Assembly (NCBI GenBank): GCA_003612335.1
Contig: RAYO01000036.1
Location: forward strand, 1-40,397
Origin: a bacterium 1xD42-67
GTDB taxonomy: Bacteria > Bacillota > Clostridia > Oscillospirales > Oscillospiraceae
Direction: 5' to 3'
DNA length: 40,397 nt
Part shown: piece after piece, positions 16,823 through 23,036 of the stretch
How the letters are laid out: every line of letters starts with the position of its first letter
Numbering within the stretch: position 1 is the first letter of the stretch
Position numbers and translations under genes: made by a program
Notes under the pieces: model-generated
What the model saw: only the letters and a program-made list of their open reading frames with translations
The model's database searches: none
What the model was told of the DNA's origin: nothing

Positions 16823-16864
16823 TGTGACTTTCCTGTGACATTTTAGTGAGATGTAATGTATAAA
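16823..16864 (+). promoter_or_regulatory. Candidate BceR-type box upstream of the oriT-like segment
   Basis: TGTGAC at 16823 and again at 16834 (11-bp period), then AGTGAG at 16845, resemble the operator upstream of 19821, 20755 and 22361 (TGTGACATTTTAGTGAG against TGTGACATTTCTGTGAG). A possible -10 TATAAA is at 16859-16864. No gene follows within 480 bases, so it may be a leftover promoter or may drive an untranslated RNA. Confidence 0.45.
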
Positions 16865-16893
16865 GGGTGGTTTCACCACCGAATACATTACAT
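16851..16893. repeat. 43-bp hairpin: 11-bp and 6-bp stems
   Basis: ATGTAATGTAT (16851-16861) pairs perfectly with 16883-16893, and inside it GGTGGT pairs with ACCACC around a TTC loop. There is no T-run on either side, so it is not an ordinary terminator. It overlaps the end of the regulator box, which suggests a protein-binding or transcript-start structure. Confidence 0.6.
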
Positions 16894-17019
16894 GACCGGC
16901 GGTTCATTTGTGGCAAAATGGCACAGGTTGGAAGGCGGTGATCGACCAGCAGGAGGAAACCGAAGCGGGAGCGTCCGGGGGTGACCTGGGCGCTCCGTTC
17001 TCTTTGTCAGCCCTCTCGA

Positions 17020-17060
17020 AGAGCGCACTTACTCACCACCGGCCAGGGGCCTGCGGTGGT
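17020..17060 (-). other. oriT: Candidate origin of transfer (IncQ-like nic) without a relaxase
   Basis: On the minus strand TAAGTGCGCTCT (complement of 17020-17031) differs at one base from the nic core TAAGTGCGCCCT of the RSF1010/R1162/pIP501 (IncQ-type) transfer origins. Just 5' of it on the nicked strand lies an inverted repeat: ACCACCG (17035-17041) pairs with CGGTGGT (17054-17060), with inner GGCC/GGCC. An inverted repeat adjacent to nic is the standard layout in that group. No relaxase or MobC gene occurs in the window. My recollection is that this GC-rich segment resembles the mobilisation region of Tn1549-like elements, but I cannot verify that here. Confidence 0.55.
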
Positions 17061-17118
17061 ACTGCCTGACGGCAGCCGTGCGCCCTCCGGGGGATGGTTC
17101 CGCCGGGGCGTCGTCCCC

Positions 17119-17236
17119 TGCCAGTATATACCAGCAGACGCCAACAGCGGCTTGTGCATCGGGCGGAGCTACGCCGATGCACCGGGGGCTTGGGGGCCAT
17201 CGGCCACCAACAAGCTGCGCCGGGTATATACTGGCA
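17119..17236. repeat. Long inverted repeat with nested hairpins
   Basis: TGCCAGTATATACC (17119-17132) is exactly reverse-complementary to GGTATATACTGGCA (17223-17236), 90 bases apart. Between them GTGCATCG plus GCG pairs with CGC plus CGATGCAC, and GGCCATCGGCC forms a further small hairpin. Together with the nic-adjacent repeat this makes a 200-bp structured region, plausibly for accessory proteins of a transfer origin, or a structured RNA. Confidence 0.65.
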
Positions 17237-17274
17237 CATTGCTTGCTACTACTATCAGCGCCTATAAATGAGAG

Positions 17275-17303
17275 TTGAAAGCTACCAGTATTTCTGGTAT
17301 ACT
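17275..17303 (+). promoter_or_regulatory. Promoter with spacer palindrome before the 182-residue gene
   Basis: TTGAAA (17275-17280), a 17-base spacer and TATACT (17298-17303). The spacer carries TACCAG-TATTT-CTGGTA (17283-17299), a good operator candidate overlapping the -10. A GGAGG ribosome site lies about 11 bases before ATG 17343. Confidence 0.7.
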
Positions 17304-17342
17304 TTGCTCATGTCAATTTGACAAACGGAGGTTTGTTGTAAC

Positions 17343-17891
17343 ATGAAGATGAAAAAGCTATCCATCGCCATTGCGGCATTGGGAGGTTTGGCTGTCGTAA
17401 TATGGGCGGTGGTGGTTTTTACACAGCCAGACAAGCCTTATTTTCCACCAAAACCAGAGGACACAACTCTGGAATTCTGGATATGCGATGACGGGTCGCT
17501 GGTGGACTGGAGGGGATACGACGAGATAACCGGCTGGATGGGGGCCCAGGAATTTCTGGGAAAGGACTACCACATGAGTGAGCAGGGAGAACGGCCCCAT
17601 GTGCGGGTGTCTTACATTCTAACCGCTTGGCCGGACCACGCCGATGGGGGAAGTTATGTCACAACAATAGAAATAACTGACCCGGCTGTGTCTGTATACG
17701 GACTGACGGTAGAATCAGAGCCTGTGGAGTTTGAGCGGGTGATGACATCTATGGGGTACAAGGTTGAGCAGGTAAACGACAGTCTCCAAAGGGCCGTCAG
17801 GGATGGTTTCACTTTCTCCCTGTATCGCGGTGACACACCGGAGTTTAGCATTTCTGCGGAGGTAAGCAATCGCGAAGGAATCGTATATTGA
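17343..17891 (+). CDS. Small membrane-anchored protein of unknown function
   Basis: A 182-residue protein with MKMKK, one hydrophobic helix (about 6-27) and a 150-residue domain predicted to be outside the membrane. No lipobox cysteine is present, so the helix is probably an anchor. The domain is rich in aromatic and acidic residues and reads as beta-type sequence. I do not recognise the family. It has its own promoter (17275-17303) and a terminator-like hairpin after it, but lies directly upstream of the BceRS-like regulator/kinase pair, so it could be an accessory sensor. Confidence 0.7.
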   Translation: MKMKKLSIAIAALGGLAVVIWAVVVFTQPDKPYFPPKPEDTTLEFWICDDGSLVDWRGYDEITGWMGAQEFLGKDYHMSEQGERPHVRVSYILTAWPDHADGGSYVTTIEITDPAVSVYGLTVESEPVEFERVMTSMGYKVEQVNDSLQRAVRDGFTFSLYRGDTPEFSISAEVSNREGIVY

Positions 17892-17913
17892 TTGACAGAC
17901 TCCAATTTATCAG

Positions 17914-17943
17914 GGGGGATTTTACCTTTTGGTGAAATCCCCC
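17914..17943 (+). terminator. Hairpin after the 182-residue gene
   Basis: A 13-bp stem with one G-T wobble (17914-17926 with 17931-17943) and a TTTT loop. There is no clear T-run; instead TTGACA (17944-17949) follows at once and could be the -35 of the next operon. It may work as an attenuator or a weak terminator. Confidence 0.55.
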
Positions 17944-17990
17944 TTGACAAATGTTCTCCTGGTATTCTGATTTAGGAAGGAAGTGAAGCC

Positions 17991-18674
17991 ATGAAACTCT
18001 TAGTTGTTGAAGACGATCACCTTTTAAACAATACGCTTTGCTACAACCTCTCTGCAGCTGGATATACTGTGGATGCCGCTGTAACAAAGAAAGCGGCAGT
18101 ATCGTTCTGCGAGGTACAGGACTATGATTTGATTGTTTTGGATGTCAACCTGCCTGATGGGAATGGGTTTGACCTATGCGAAAAAATCAAGGAGCGCCGG
18201 CCTGATACCGCTGTAATTTTTCTGACAGCGAACGACATGGAGAGCGACATGCTGAAAGGCTTTGAGTTGGGAGCGGATGACTACGTAACAAAGCCGTTTC
18301 CGATCAGCGTATTCCGCAAAAAGGTTTCAGCGCTGCTGGCCCGCATCCAGAAGCAGACAGGCGGCGATTGCTACACAGACGGTACTCTATCCATCAATTT
18401 TTCGGAATTGACTGCCACCCTCGCGGGGGAACCAGTGATCTTCACTCCGATGGAATACCGCTTACTAAAAGTGTTGGTGAGAAATCCGCAAACCGTTTTG
18501 ACCCGGCAGATCCTTCTTGAAAAGTTGTGGGACGCGGACGAAAACTTTGTGGACGAACATGCATTGACTGTAGCGATCAGCCGCATCCGGGGGAAAATCG
18601 AAGCAGACGGCCTGCAATATATCAAGACCGTCTATGGTATGGGTTATATGTGGATTGGAGGGACGAAAAAGTGA
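17991..18674 (+). CDS. OmpR-type response regulator (BceR-like)
   Basis: A 227-residue regulator. The receiver has EDD (7-9), Asp51 in IVLDVNLP and the lysine in TKPFPISVF. The winged-helix domain includes FTPMEYRLLKVLVRNP and ends KTVYGMGYMW. The pairing with a short intramembrane-type kinase and an FtsX-type ABC exporter downstream is the Bce/Psd arrangement for antimicrobial-peptide resistance. Start ATG 17991 follows AGGAAGGAAGTG. It overlaps the kinase start by 4 bp (GTGA). The 17-mer TGTGACATTTCTGTGAG found before three downstream transcription units is its likely binding site; none is seen before its own gene. Confidence 0.93.
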   Translation: MKLLVVEDDHLLNNTLCYNLSAAGYTVDAAVTKKAAVSFCEVQDYDLIVLDVNLPDGNGFDLCEKIKERRPDTAVIFLTANDMESDMLKGFELGADDYVTKPFPISVFRKKVSALLARIQKQTGGDCYTDGTLSINFSELTATLAGEPVIFTPMEYRLLKVLVRNPQTVLTRQILLEKLWDADENFVDEHALTVAISRIRGKIEADGLQYIKTVYGMGYMWIGGTKK

Positions 18675-19702
18675 GTGCTGGCAAACTTTCTATCAACCGC
18701 GCCTGTGCGGTGGGGATAGCTTTTTTAGGTTTGCTCTCCATTGTGACCATTATTTCGGCTTACCTCTTTGTCAGAAATCCAGCAATCGTGTGGCTGTGTC
18801 TGCTGTTTATTCTGCTGGTGTTCTTCTGTGCTGCCCTTTTCGTGGCTTTCCTCCGTCACAAGCTGGTTTTGTTTTCGGACAACCTGTGTCAGACGATAGA
18901 CGATATGCTGAATGGAGCAGCAACGCCGCCACAAATCTACGAGGAAGAAAGCCTGTTTTATAAAATCAATCACCGGCTGGCTCACCTCTATGACGTACTG
19001 CGGGAGAGCCAGAAGAGCATGGCGAAAGAGCGGGCTGATTTGCAGGAATTGATCTCCGACATATCCCATCAGGTAAAAACACCAATCAGCAATCTTAAAA
19101 TGGTAAATGCCACGCTGCTGGAACAACCTATGCCAAAGGAAAAACAGAGGGAGTTTTTGCAGGCTTCCAGCGGCCAGCTAGAAAAGCTGGATTTTCTCAT
19201 GCAGGCCATGATAAAGACCTCCCGCCTGGAAACCGGTGTTATTTTACTGGACATAAAGATACAGCCGCTTTATGATACTCTGGCGGCGGCGCTGGGCGGT
19301 ATTTTGCTGAACGCGGAAAGGAAACATATTCATGTCAGTGTAGATTGTCCAGAAGACATCATTCTGCCCCACGACAGAAAATGGACAAGTGAAGCCCTGT
19401 TCAACATTCTGGAGAATGCTGTGAAGTACACGCCAGCGGGTGGCACTATTCGGGTGTCCGTCCAAAGTTGGGAGTTCTATGTGAAAATCGACATAACCGA
19501 CAGCGGAAAAGGAATCGCGGAGAACAGACAGGGGATCATCTTCAAACGCTTTTACCGAGAAGAAGAAGTACACGACATTGAGGGCATCGGAATAGGACTG
19601 TACCTGGCCCGCGAGATCATCACCATGCAGGGAGGATATATTAAAGTCACTTCAACAGTGGGTTGCGGTTCCACATTTTCCGTATTTCTGCCGTATAGAT
19701 GA
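18671..19702 (+). CDS. Intramembrane-sensing histidine kinase (BceS-like), GTG start
   Basis: A 343-residue kinase with two helices, about 14-34 and 39-61, separated by only a few residues. There is thus no extracytoplasmic sensor, as in the BceS family, which receives its signal through the partner ABC permease. The H-box is SDISHQVKTPI (His133), the N-box FNILENAVKYT, and the ATP loops are DSGKGI and GIGIGLYLA. GTG 18671 overlaps the regulator stop and has GGAGGG 8 bases upstream; no suitable ATG exists. The permease at 23037 is the probable signalling partner. Confidence 0.92.
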   Translation: MSAGKLSINRACAVGIAFLGLLSIVTIISAYLFVRNPAIVWLCLLFILLVFFCAALFVAFLRHKLVLFSDNLCQTIDDMLNGAATPPQIYEEESLFYKINHRLAHLYDVLRESQKSMAKERADLQELISDISHQVKTPISNLKMVNATLLEQPMPKEKQREFLQASSGQLEKLDFLMQAMIKTSRLETGVILLDIKIQPLYDTLAAALGGILLNAERKHIHVSVDCPEDIILPHDRKWTSEALFNILENAVKYTPAGGTIRVSVQSWEFYVKIDITDSGKGIAENRQGIIFKRFYREEEVHDIEGIGIGLYLAREIITMQGGYIKVTSTVGCGSTFSVFLPYR

Positions 19703-19725
19703 ATTTTTCCGAGAAAACCTGTGAT

Positions 19726-19758
19726 TGTGACATTTCTGTGAGAATTGACTGTTATGAT
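19726..19758 (+). promoter_or_regulatory. BceR-type operator and promoter of the SMI1/KNR4 gene
   Basis: TGTGACATTTCTGTGAG begins at 19726, with TGTGA repeated at 19737 (11-bp period). The -10 TATGAT is at 19753-19758. The following GTTATGATAGTGGTATCACAG is nearly identical to the matching stretch at 22323, so a whole promoter segment is shared. Confidence 0.72.
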
Positions 19759-19820
19759 AGTGGTATCACAGACAAGCAATGATTTTGTGTAAAATTTCAA
19801 GATACTAGGAGGACAGTGTT

Positions 19821-20621
19821 ATGAGCAAAAAGCGTTATCAGATTTCCCCCATAGAACTGGTTCGTTGGGCCGAGCCACTGTTCGGCTTTGGAGAGGGGAA
19901 AGCAACAGGGTTTTCCGAGAAGACAGTTACCGCCTATGAGGCGGCGGCAGGGATACGCCTTCCCGCTGCCCTGCGGGAATATTATCGCACCTGCGGCAAG
20001 GCCAGCCTGAACTGCGCACTGCATGAGATATTCATCCCGGACAAAAAGGCCAAACTCTTTAAGAAACGTCTGACCTTTTCTTACGATCACATTGACGAAG
20101 ACTTGGAGACTTTCAGCAAGCCGGGAGAAGAGGACTACCCGGAGCTGGTGAAGATACGCGCCCTGCCCCGGGAGCGGTGGGGCGAGGTGACCGGCAACTA
20201 TCTGCTGTTCTGGTGCGAAAATCAGGGCTGCTGGTATGCAGGCATCAAAGCGGAGGATTGGGATCAGCCCAACCCGGTGGTGTACTACAACGACCAGGAC
20301 GATGTATATAGCTGGGCGCCCTTCTCCGATTCGGTTCAGTCCTTCCTCCTGGACATCCTGCTTTTAAATCTGGAGCCAAAGGCCCAGCCGGACGAGATTG
20401 AGGACCCCGCCGAGATTCAAACGGTTTTGTTCGAGGGTGGCGTGGACTTCCAGCGCCTCCAGGAGCCATACCCCTTCCCCAGCGGGCGCTACTGCCACAC
20501 CTGCCTGGACACGGAAAGCGACACCCTGTATGTCTATGGGGAGCCGGCAGAGAACCGCCCCGCATATTTGAAAGTATTCAAACCGGACGAGAACGAATGC
20601 CCCCAAGGCCCATCGAAATAG
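19821..20621 (+). CDS. SMI1/KNR4 (SUKH) family protein, probable immunity protein
   Basis: A 266-residue cytoplasmic protein. The N-terminal half has the SUKH superfamily core: a helix ending in AAGIRLPAALREYYRTCG, then later NYLLFWCENQGCWYAGI and a VQSFLLDIL helix. SUKH proteins act as immunity proteins that neutralise nuclease or other polymorphic toxins, often as stand-alone genes that protect against toxins of competitors. No toxin gene is adjacent. The C-terminal 80 residues (from about 185) are a further beta domain. Start ATG 19821 has AGGAGG upstream. It is transcribed from its own BceR-type promoter, an unusual setting for an immunity gene. Confidence 0.82.
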   Translation: MSKKRYQISPIELVRWAEPLFGFGEGKATGFSEKTVTAYEAAAGIRLPAALREYYRTCGKASLNCALHEIFIPDKKAKLFKKRLTFSYDHIDEDLETFSKPGEEDYPELVKIRALPRERWGEVTGNYLLFWCENQGCWYAGIKAEDWDQPNPVVYYNDQDDVYSWAPFSDSVQSFLLDILLLNLEPKAQPDEIEDPAEIQTVLFEGGVDFQRLQEPYPFPSGRYCHTCLDTESDTLYVYGEPAENRPAYLKVFKPDENECPQGPSK

Positions 20622-20647
20622 CTTTGGCTACCGTATATCGAATCTTT

Positions 20648-20711
20648 TTGAAATATCACAGAATTGTGATATTTCAAGTGCAAAAAACAACGACCTGTGA
20701 CATTTCTGTGA
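20648..20711 (+). promoter_or_regulatory. BceR-type operator pair before the LRR-like gene
   Basis: Two elements. A 13-bp palindrome, TTGAAATATCACA (20648-20660) with TGTGATATTTCAA (20665-20677), has a 4-base centre. Then TGTGACATTTCTGTGAG is at 20696-20712. The palindrome contains TGTGATATTTC, a variant of the operator half. It has no T-run, so it looks more like a binding site than a terminator. The -10 is less clear here than in the sister promoters (AATGAT near 20728). Confidence 0.62.
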
Positions 20712-20754
20712 GAATAGATGAAGAAACAATGATGTTTCATTAGGAGGAAATGGT

Positions 20755-21669
20755 ATGCTGGAATTTTCCCCCAATACTTATATGCTGGAATATCGGGACG
20801 ATGCCTACCTCTGCAACGAAACGAAACGAGTAGAAGCGCCGCTGAATTTGGAGACACTTGAAGAGGCCGTCAGGCAATGCCCAAAACTTCAGCAGGTCTC
20901 CTTGGAGGATGCCCCGTTTGGGGATGGGTGCTTTCCTATTCTGGCACGGATTCCCAAGCTGAGTATGCTGGCCCTGCTGCGGGGCAGGCAGATTGCCGGA
21001 CATGGGCTGGAACTGTTAAAAGACCATCCTCTTAAAGATTTATTTTTGCAGCGGACTGCCTTGGATGACGAGGGACTGGCCCAAGCTGCGCAGATTGGAA
21101 AACTGAAGAATATCTGCATAGCTGCCTGCCATCGTGTTACCCCTGCGGGACTGCTGGCAATTTCCTGGAGGGATAAACTGCGGGTCAGTGATACCGACAT
21201 GCAGGATGAGGAAGGCCTGGCAGGGCTGTTTACAGAGGCGGAGCGCAAGGCTTATGAGGATGCTCGTACCTACAAAGCCATGAAAAACAGGATCTCACTG
21301 GACAGTCCTGAACTACAGGATGCTGTCCATGCTCTGCAAGAATTCTTTGACGATATGAACCAGTGGGAGCGGATGGCAGAGCAAAAAGGTTACGGCAGCC
21401 AGGCGGATATTGATGAGCTGTTTGCCAGACAGGTGAGCTGGACTCCCCGTCCTGGCTGGCGTCCCATCCATCTTTCCTGGAGAAGAGGCGGGACTTATAC
21501 GGATTATCATCTGGTTGCTGGTGAGCGGGTCACAAAAAGCAAATTCTGGCTTTATGCAGAGCAGGGAATTTTCTATTATCGTTATTTAATGCGTCTGATT
21601 GACGGCAAATGGATGGTTGATAACGCCCAGTGCTGCCGGGAGGGGCACTGGTCATTCTGTGGGCTGTAA
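20755..21669 (+). CDS. Leucine-rich-repeat-like protein of unknown function
   Basis: A 304-residue cytoplasmic protein. Residues about 25-145 contain four or five leucine-rich-type units (CPKLQQVSLEDAPFGD, IPKLSMLALLRGRQI, HPLKDLFLQRTALDD, IGKLKNICIAACHRVT). The C-terminal region from about 200 is rich in Trp/Tyr/Arg (WTPRPGWRPIHLSWRRGG, LYAEQGIFYYRYL) and not recognised. The domain mix resembles proteins found in bacterial immunity or effector loci, but that is an inference from its position between SUKH and Imm1-like genes. ATG 20755 has TAGGAGGAAA upstream. It forms a two-gene unit with the gene at 21711. Confidence 0.72.
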   Translation: MLEFSPNTYMLEYRDDAYLCNETKRVEAPLNLETLEEAVRQCPKLQQVSLEDAPFGDGCFPILARIPKLSMLALLRGRQIAGHGLELLKDHPLKDLFLQRTALDDEGLAQAAQIGKLKNICIAACHRVTPAGLLAISWRDKLRVSDTDMQDEEGLAGLFTEAERKAYEDARTYKAMKNRISLDSPELQDAVHALQEFFDDMNQWERMAEQKGYGSQADIDELFARQVSWTPRPGWRPIHLSWRRGGTYTDYHLVAGERVTKSKFWLYAEQGIFYYRYLMRLIDGKWMVDNAQCCREGHWSFCGL

Positions 21670-21710
21670 CCCGGACGGACAGTGCATGGATTCATGAAAG
21701 GAGAAAATTT

Positions 21711-22205
21711 ATGAAATTTGAAATCATTCCAAAATCAGATATTATTCCATCCTATGACCCTAACGCAGTAGCCGTAAAGTACATTGAAGACAATTCTCAT
21801 GGTGAACAATACGAGAAAGATGAAATTACGCCGGACTTGATCTCTAAGATATTACACGAGGTACCTAAAGGGATTGAAATCATTTTGTATCTGGACCCTG
21901 ACGGAGAAGGACGCTGTGGCTGCCTGGAAGTAGTATCAGATGGGGATTGGCTGTCTCTTTGCTATGACTATAACGAGACAGAAACCTATTTTTGCTACAA
22001 TTCGGAGTTTGCTGATACCGTGGCGCAGCTGGAAGAAGTTGATTTGAGAGATGAAAATGTATATAGCCCCATCGACTATGATGGTCAAATCCCCGTTCCA
22101 AAATGTCAGGCCATCACGGATATGGATGCCGGTGTGAAGGCCATTGAGTATTTCATCAGAACCGGAATGCGTTATCCGGGAATTGACTGGGGATATTGTC
22201 TTTAA
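21711..22205 (+). CDS. Probable Imm1-like immunity protein
   Basis: A 164-residue acidic cytoplasmic protein. Its C-terminus, AVKAIEYFIRTGMRYPGIDW, resembles the closing helix of Imm1-type immunity proteins, in which a conserved helix is followed by an L/I-x-x-I-x-W motif. The middle is beta-type with many acidic residues, also usual for immunity proteins. The family call is tentative. ATG 21711 has AAAGGAG upstream, 41 bases after the LRR-like gene, and the two probably share a transcript under the operator at 20696. Confidence 0.6.
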   Translation: MKFEIIPKSDIIPSYDPNAVAVKYIEDNSHGEQYEKDEITPDLISKILHEVPKGIEIILYLDPDGEGRCGCLEVVSDGDWLSLCYDYNETETYFCYNSEFADTVAQLEEVDLRDENVYSPIDYDGQIPVPKCQAITDMDAGVKAIEYFIRTGMRYPGIDWGYCL

Positions 22206-22249
22206 TCATTTCAGCTTGTGTGGAAGTTATACGGCAAAAGAGCAACTTT

Positions 22250-22330
22250 TGAAATGTCACAGACTTGTGACATTTCAGGGGTAAAAAACCGGCGCCCTGT
22301 GACATTTCTGTGAGAATTGGCTGTTATGAT
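22250..22330 (+). promoter_or_regulatory. BceR-type operator pair and promoter of the ABC operon
   Basis: A 12-bp palindrome, TGAAATGTCACA (22250-22261) with TGTGACATTTCA (22266-22277), 4-base centre, is followed by TGTGACATTTCTGTGAG at 22298-22314. The -10 TATGAT is at 22325-22330, 16 bp after the second half-site, as at 19726. The palindrome is made of operator half-sites facing each other and has no T-run. Confidence 0.72.
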
Positions 22331-22360
22331 AGCGGCATCACAGAAAGGATGGTGCAACCC

Positions 22361-23026
22361 ATGAGCATTTTGCAAACAACTGACCTCAAAAAATACTATG
22401 GCACAGAGCCGAACATCACAAAGGCGCTGGACGGTGTGACCCTCTCCATTGAGCAGGGAGAATTTGTCGCCATTGTTGGAACCTCCGGCAGCGGCAAGTC
22501 TACCTTGCTGAACATGATGGGCGGTCTGGATGTGCCCACCTCCGGTAGCGTTCAGATCAAGGGCAAAGAGCTTGCCAAGATGAACGACGAGCAGCTTACC
22601 ATCTTCCGCCGGCGCAGCATCGGTTTCATCTTCCAGAATTACAACCTTGTTCCTGTTCTGAACGTCTATGAAAACATTGTCCTACCCGTAGAGCTGGACG
22701 GCGATACCGTAGACAAAAAATTCATGAACGAAGTAGTGCGCCTCCTGGCCCTGGAGGACAAGCTGAACAATATGCCCAACAACCTGTCCGGCGGACAGCA
22801 GCAGCGCGTCGCCATTGCCCGCGCCCTTGTTTCCAAGCCCGCCATCGTCTTGGCAGATGAACCGACCGGCAACCTGGACAGCCGGACAAGCAGCGATGTG
22901 CTGGGGCTTTTGAAAGCGACCAGCAACAAATTTCATCAAACGCTGGTGATGATAACCCATAACAACGAGATCGCCCAGCTTGCCGACCGCATTATCCGCA
23001 TTGAGGATGGCAGGATTTTTGAGTAA
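22361..23026 (+). CDS. ABC transporter ATPase (MacB/BceA type)
   Basis: A 221-residue ATPase. Walker A GTSGSGKS is at 40-47, the Q-loop in [16 protein letters not shown], the signature [15 protein letters not shown], Walker [13 protein letters not shown] and the switch His in MITHNNE. This set is characteristic of the LolD/MacB/BceA branch that works with FtsX-type permeases. Start ATG 22361 follows AAAGGATGG. The gene is 10 bases from the permease gene. Under the BceR-type operator it fits an inducible antimicrobial-peptide detoxification transporter. Confidence 0.94.
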   Translation: MSILQTTDLKKYYGTEPNITKALDGVTLSIEQGEFVAIVGTSGSGKSTLLNMMGGLDVPTSGSVQIKGKELAKMNDEQLTIFRRRSIGFIFQNYNLVPVLNVYENIVLPVELDGDTVDKKFMNEVVRLLALEDKLNNMPNNLSGGQQQRVAIARALVSKPAIVLADEPTGNLDSRTSSDVLGLLKATSNKFHQTLVMITHNNEIAQLADRIIRIEDGRIFE

Positions 23027-23036
23027 GGGGGTGCTG

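Noticed and set aside
17080..17236. Group II intron start, suggested by GTGCG near 17084
   Set aside because: No domain V hairpin, no maturase and no space for a full intron; only the 5-base start matches.
16981..17271. 96-residue open frame on + in the oriT-like segment
   Set aside because: No ribosome site, very high GC, and the bases are explained by consecutive inverted repeats; more likely non-coding.
20648..20677. Rho-independent terminator after the SMI1/KNR4 gene
   Set aside because: The palindrome is not followed by a T-run in either direction and contains operator half-sites; listed as regulatory instead, with reduced confidence.
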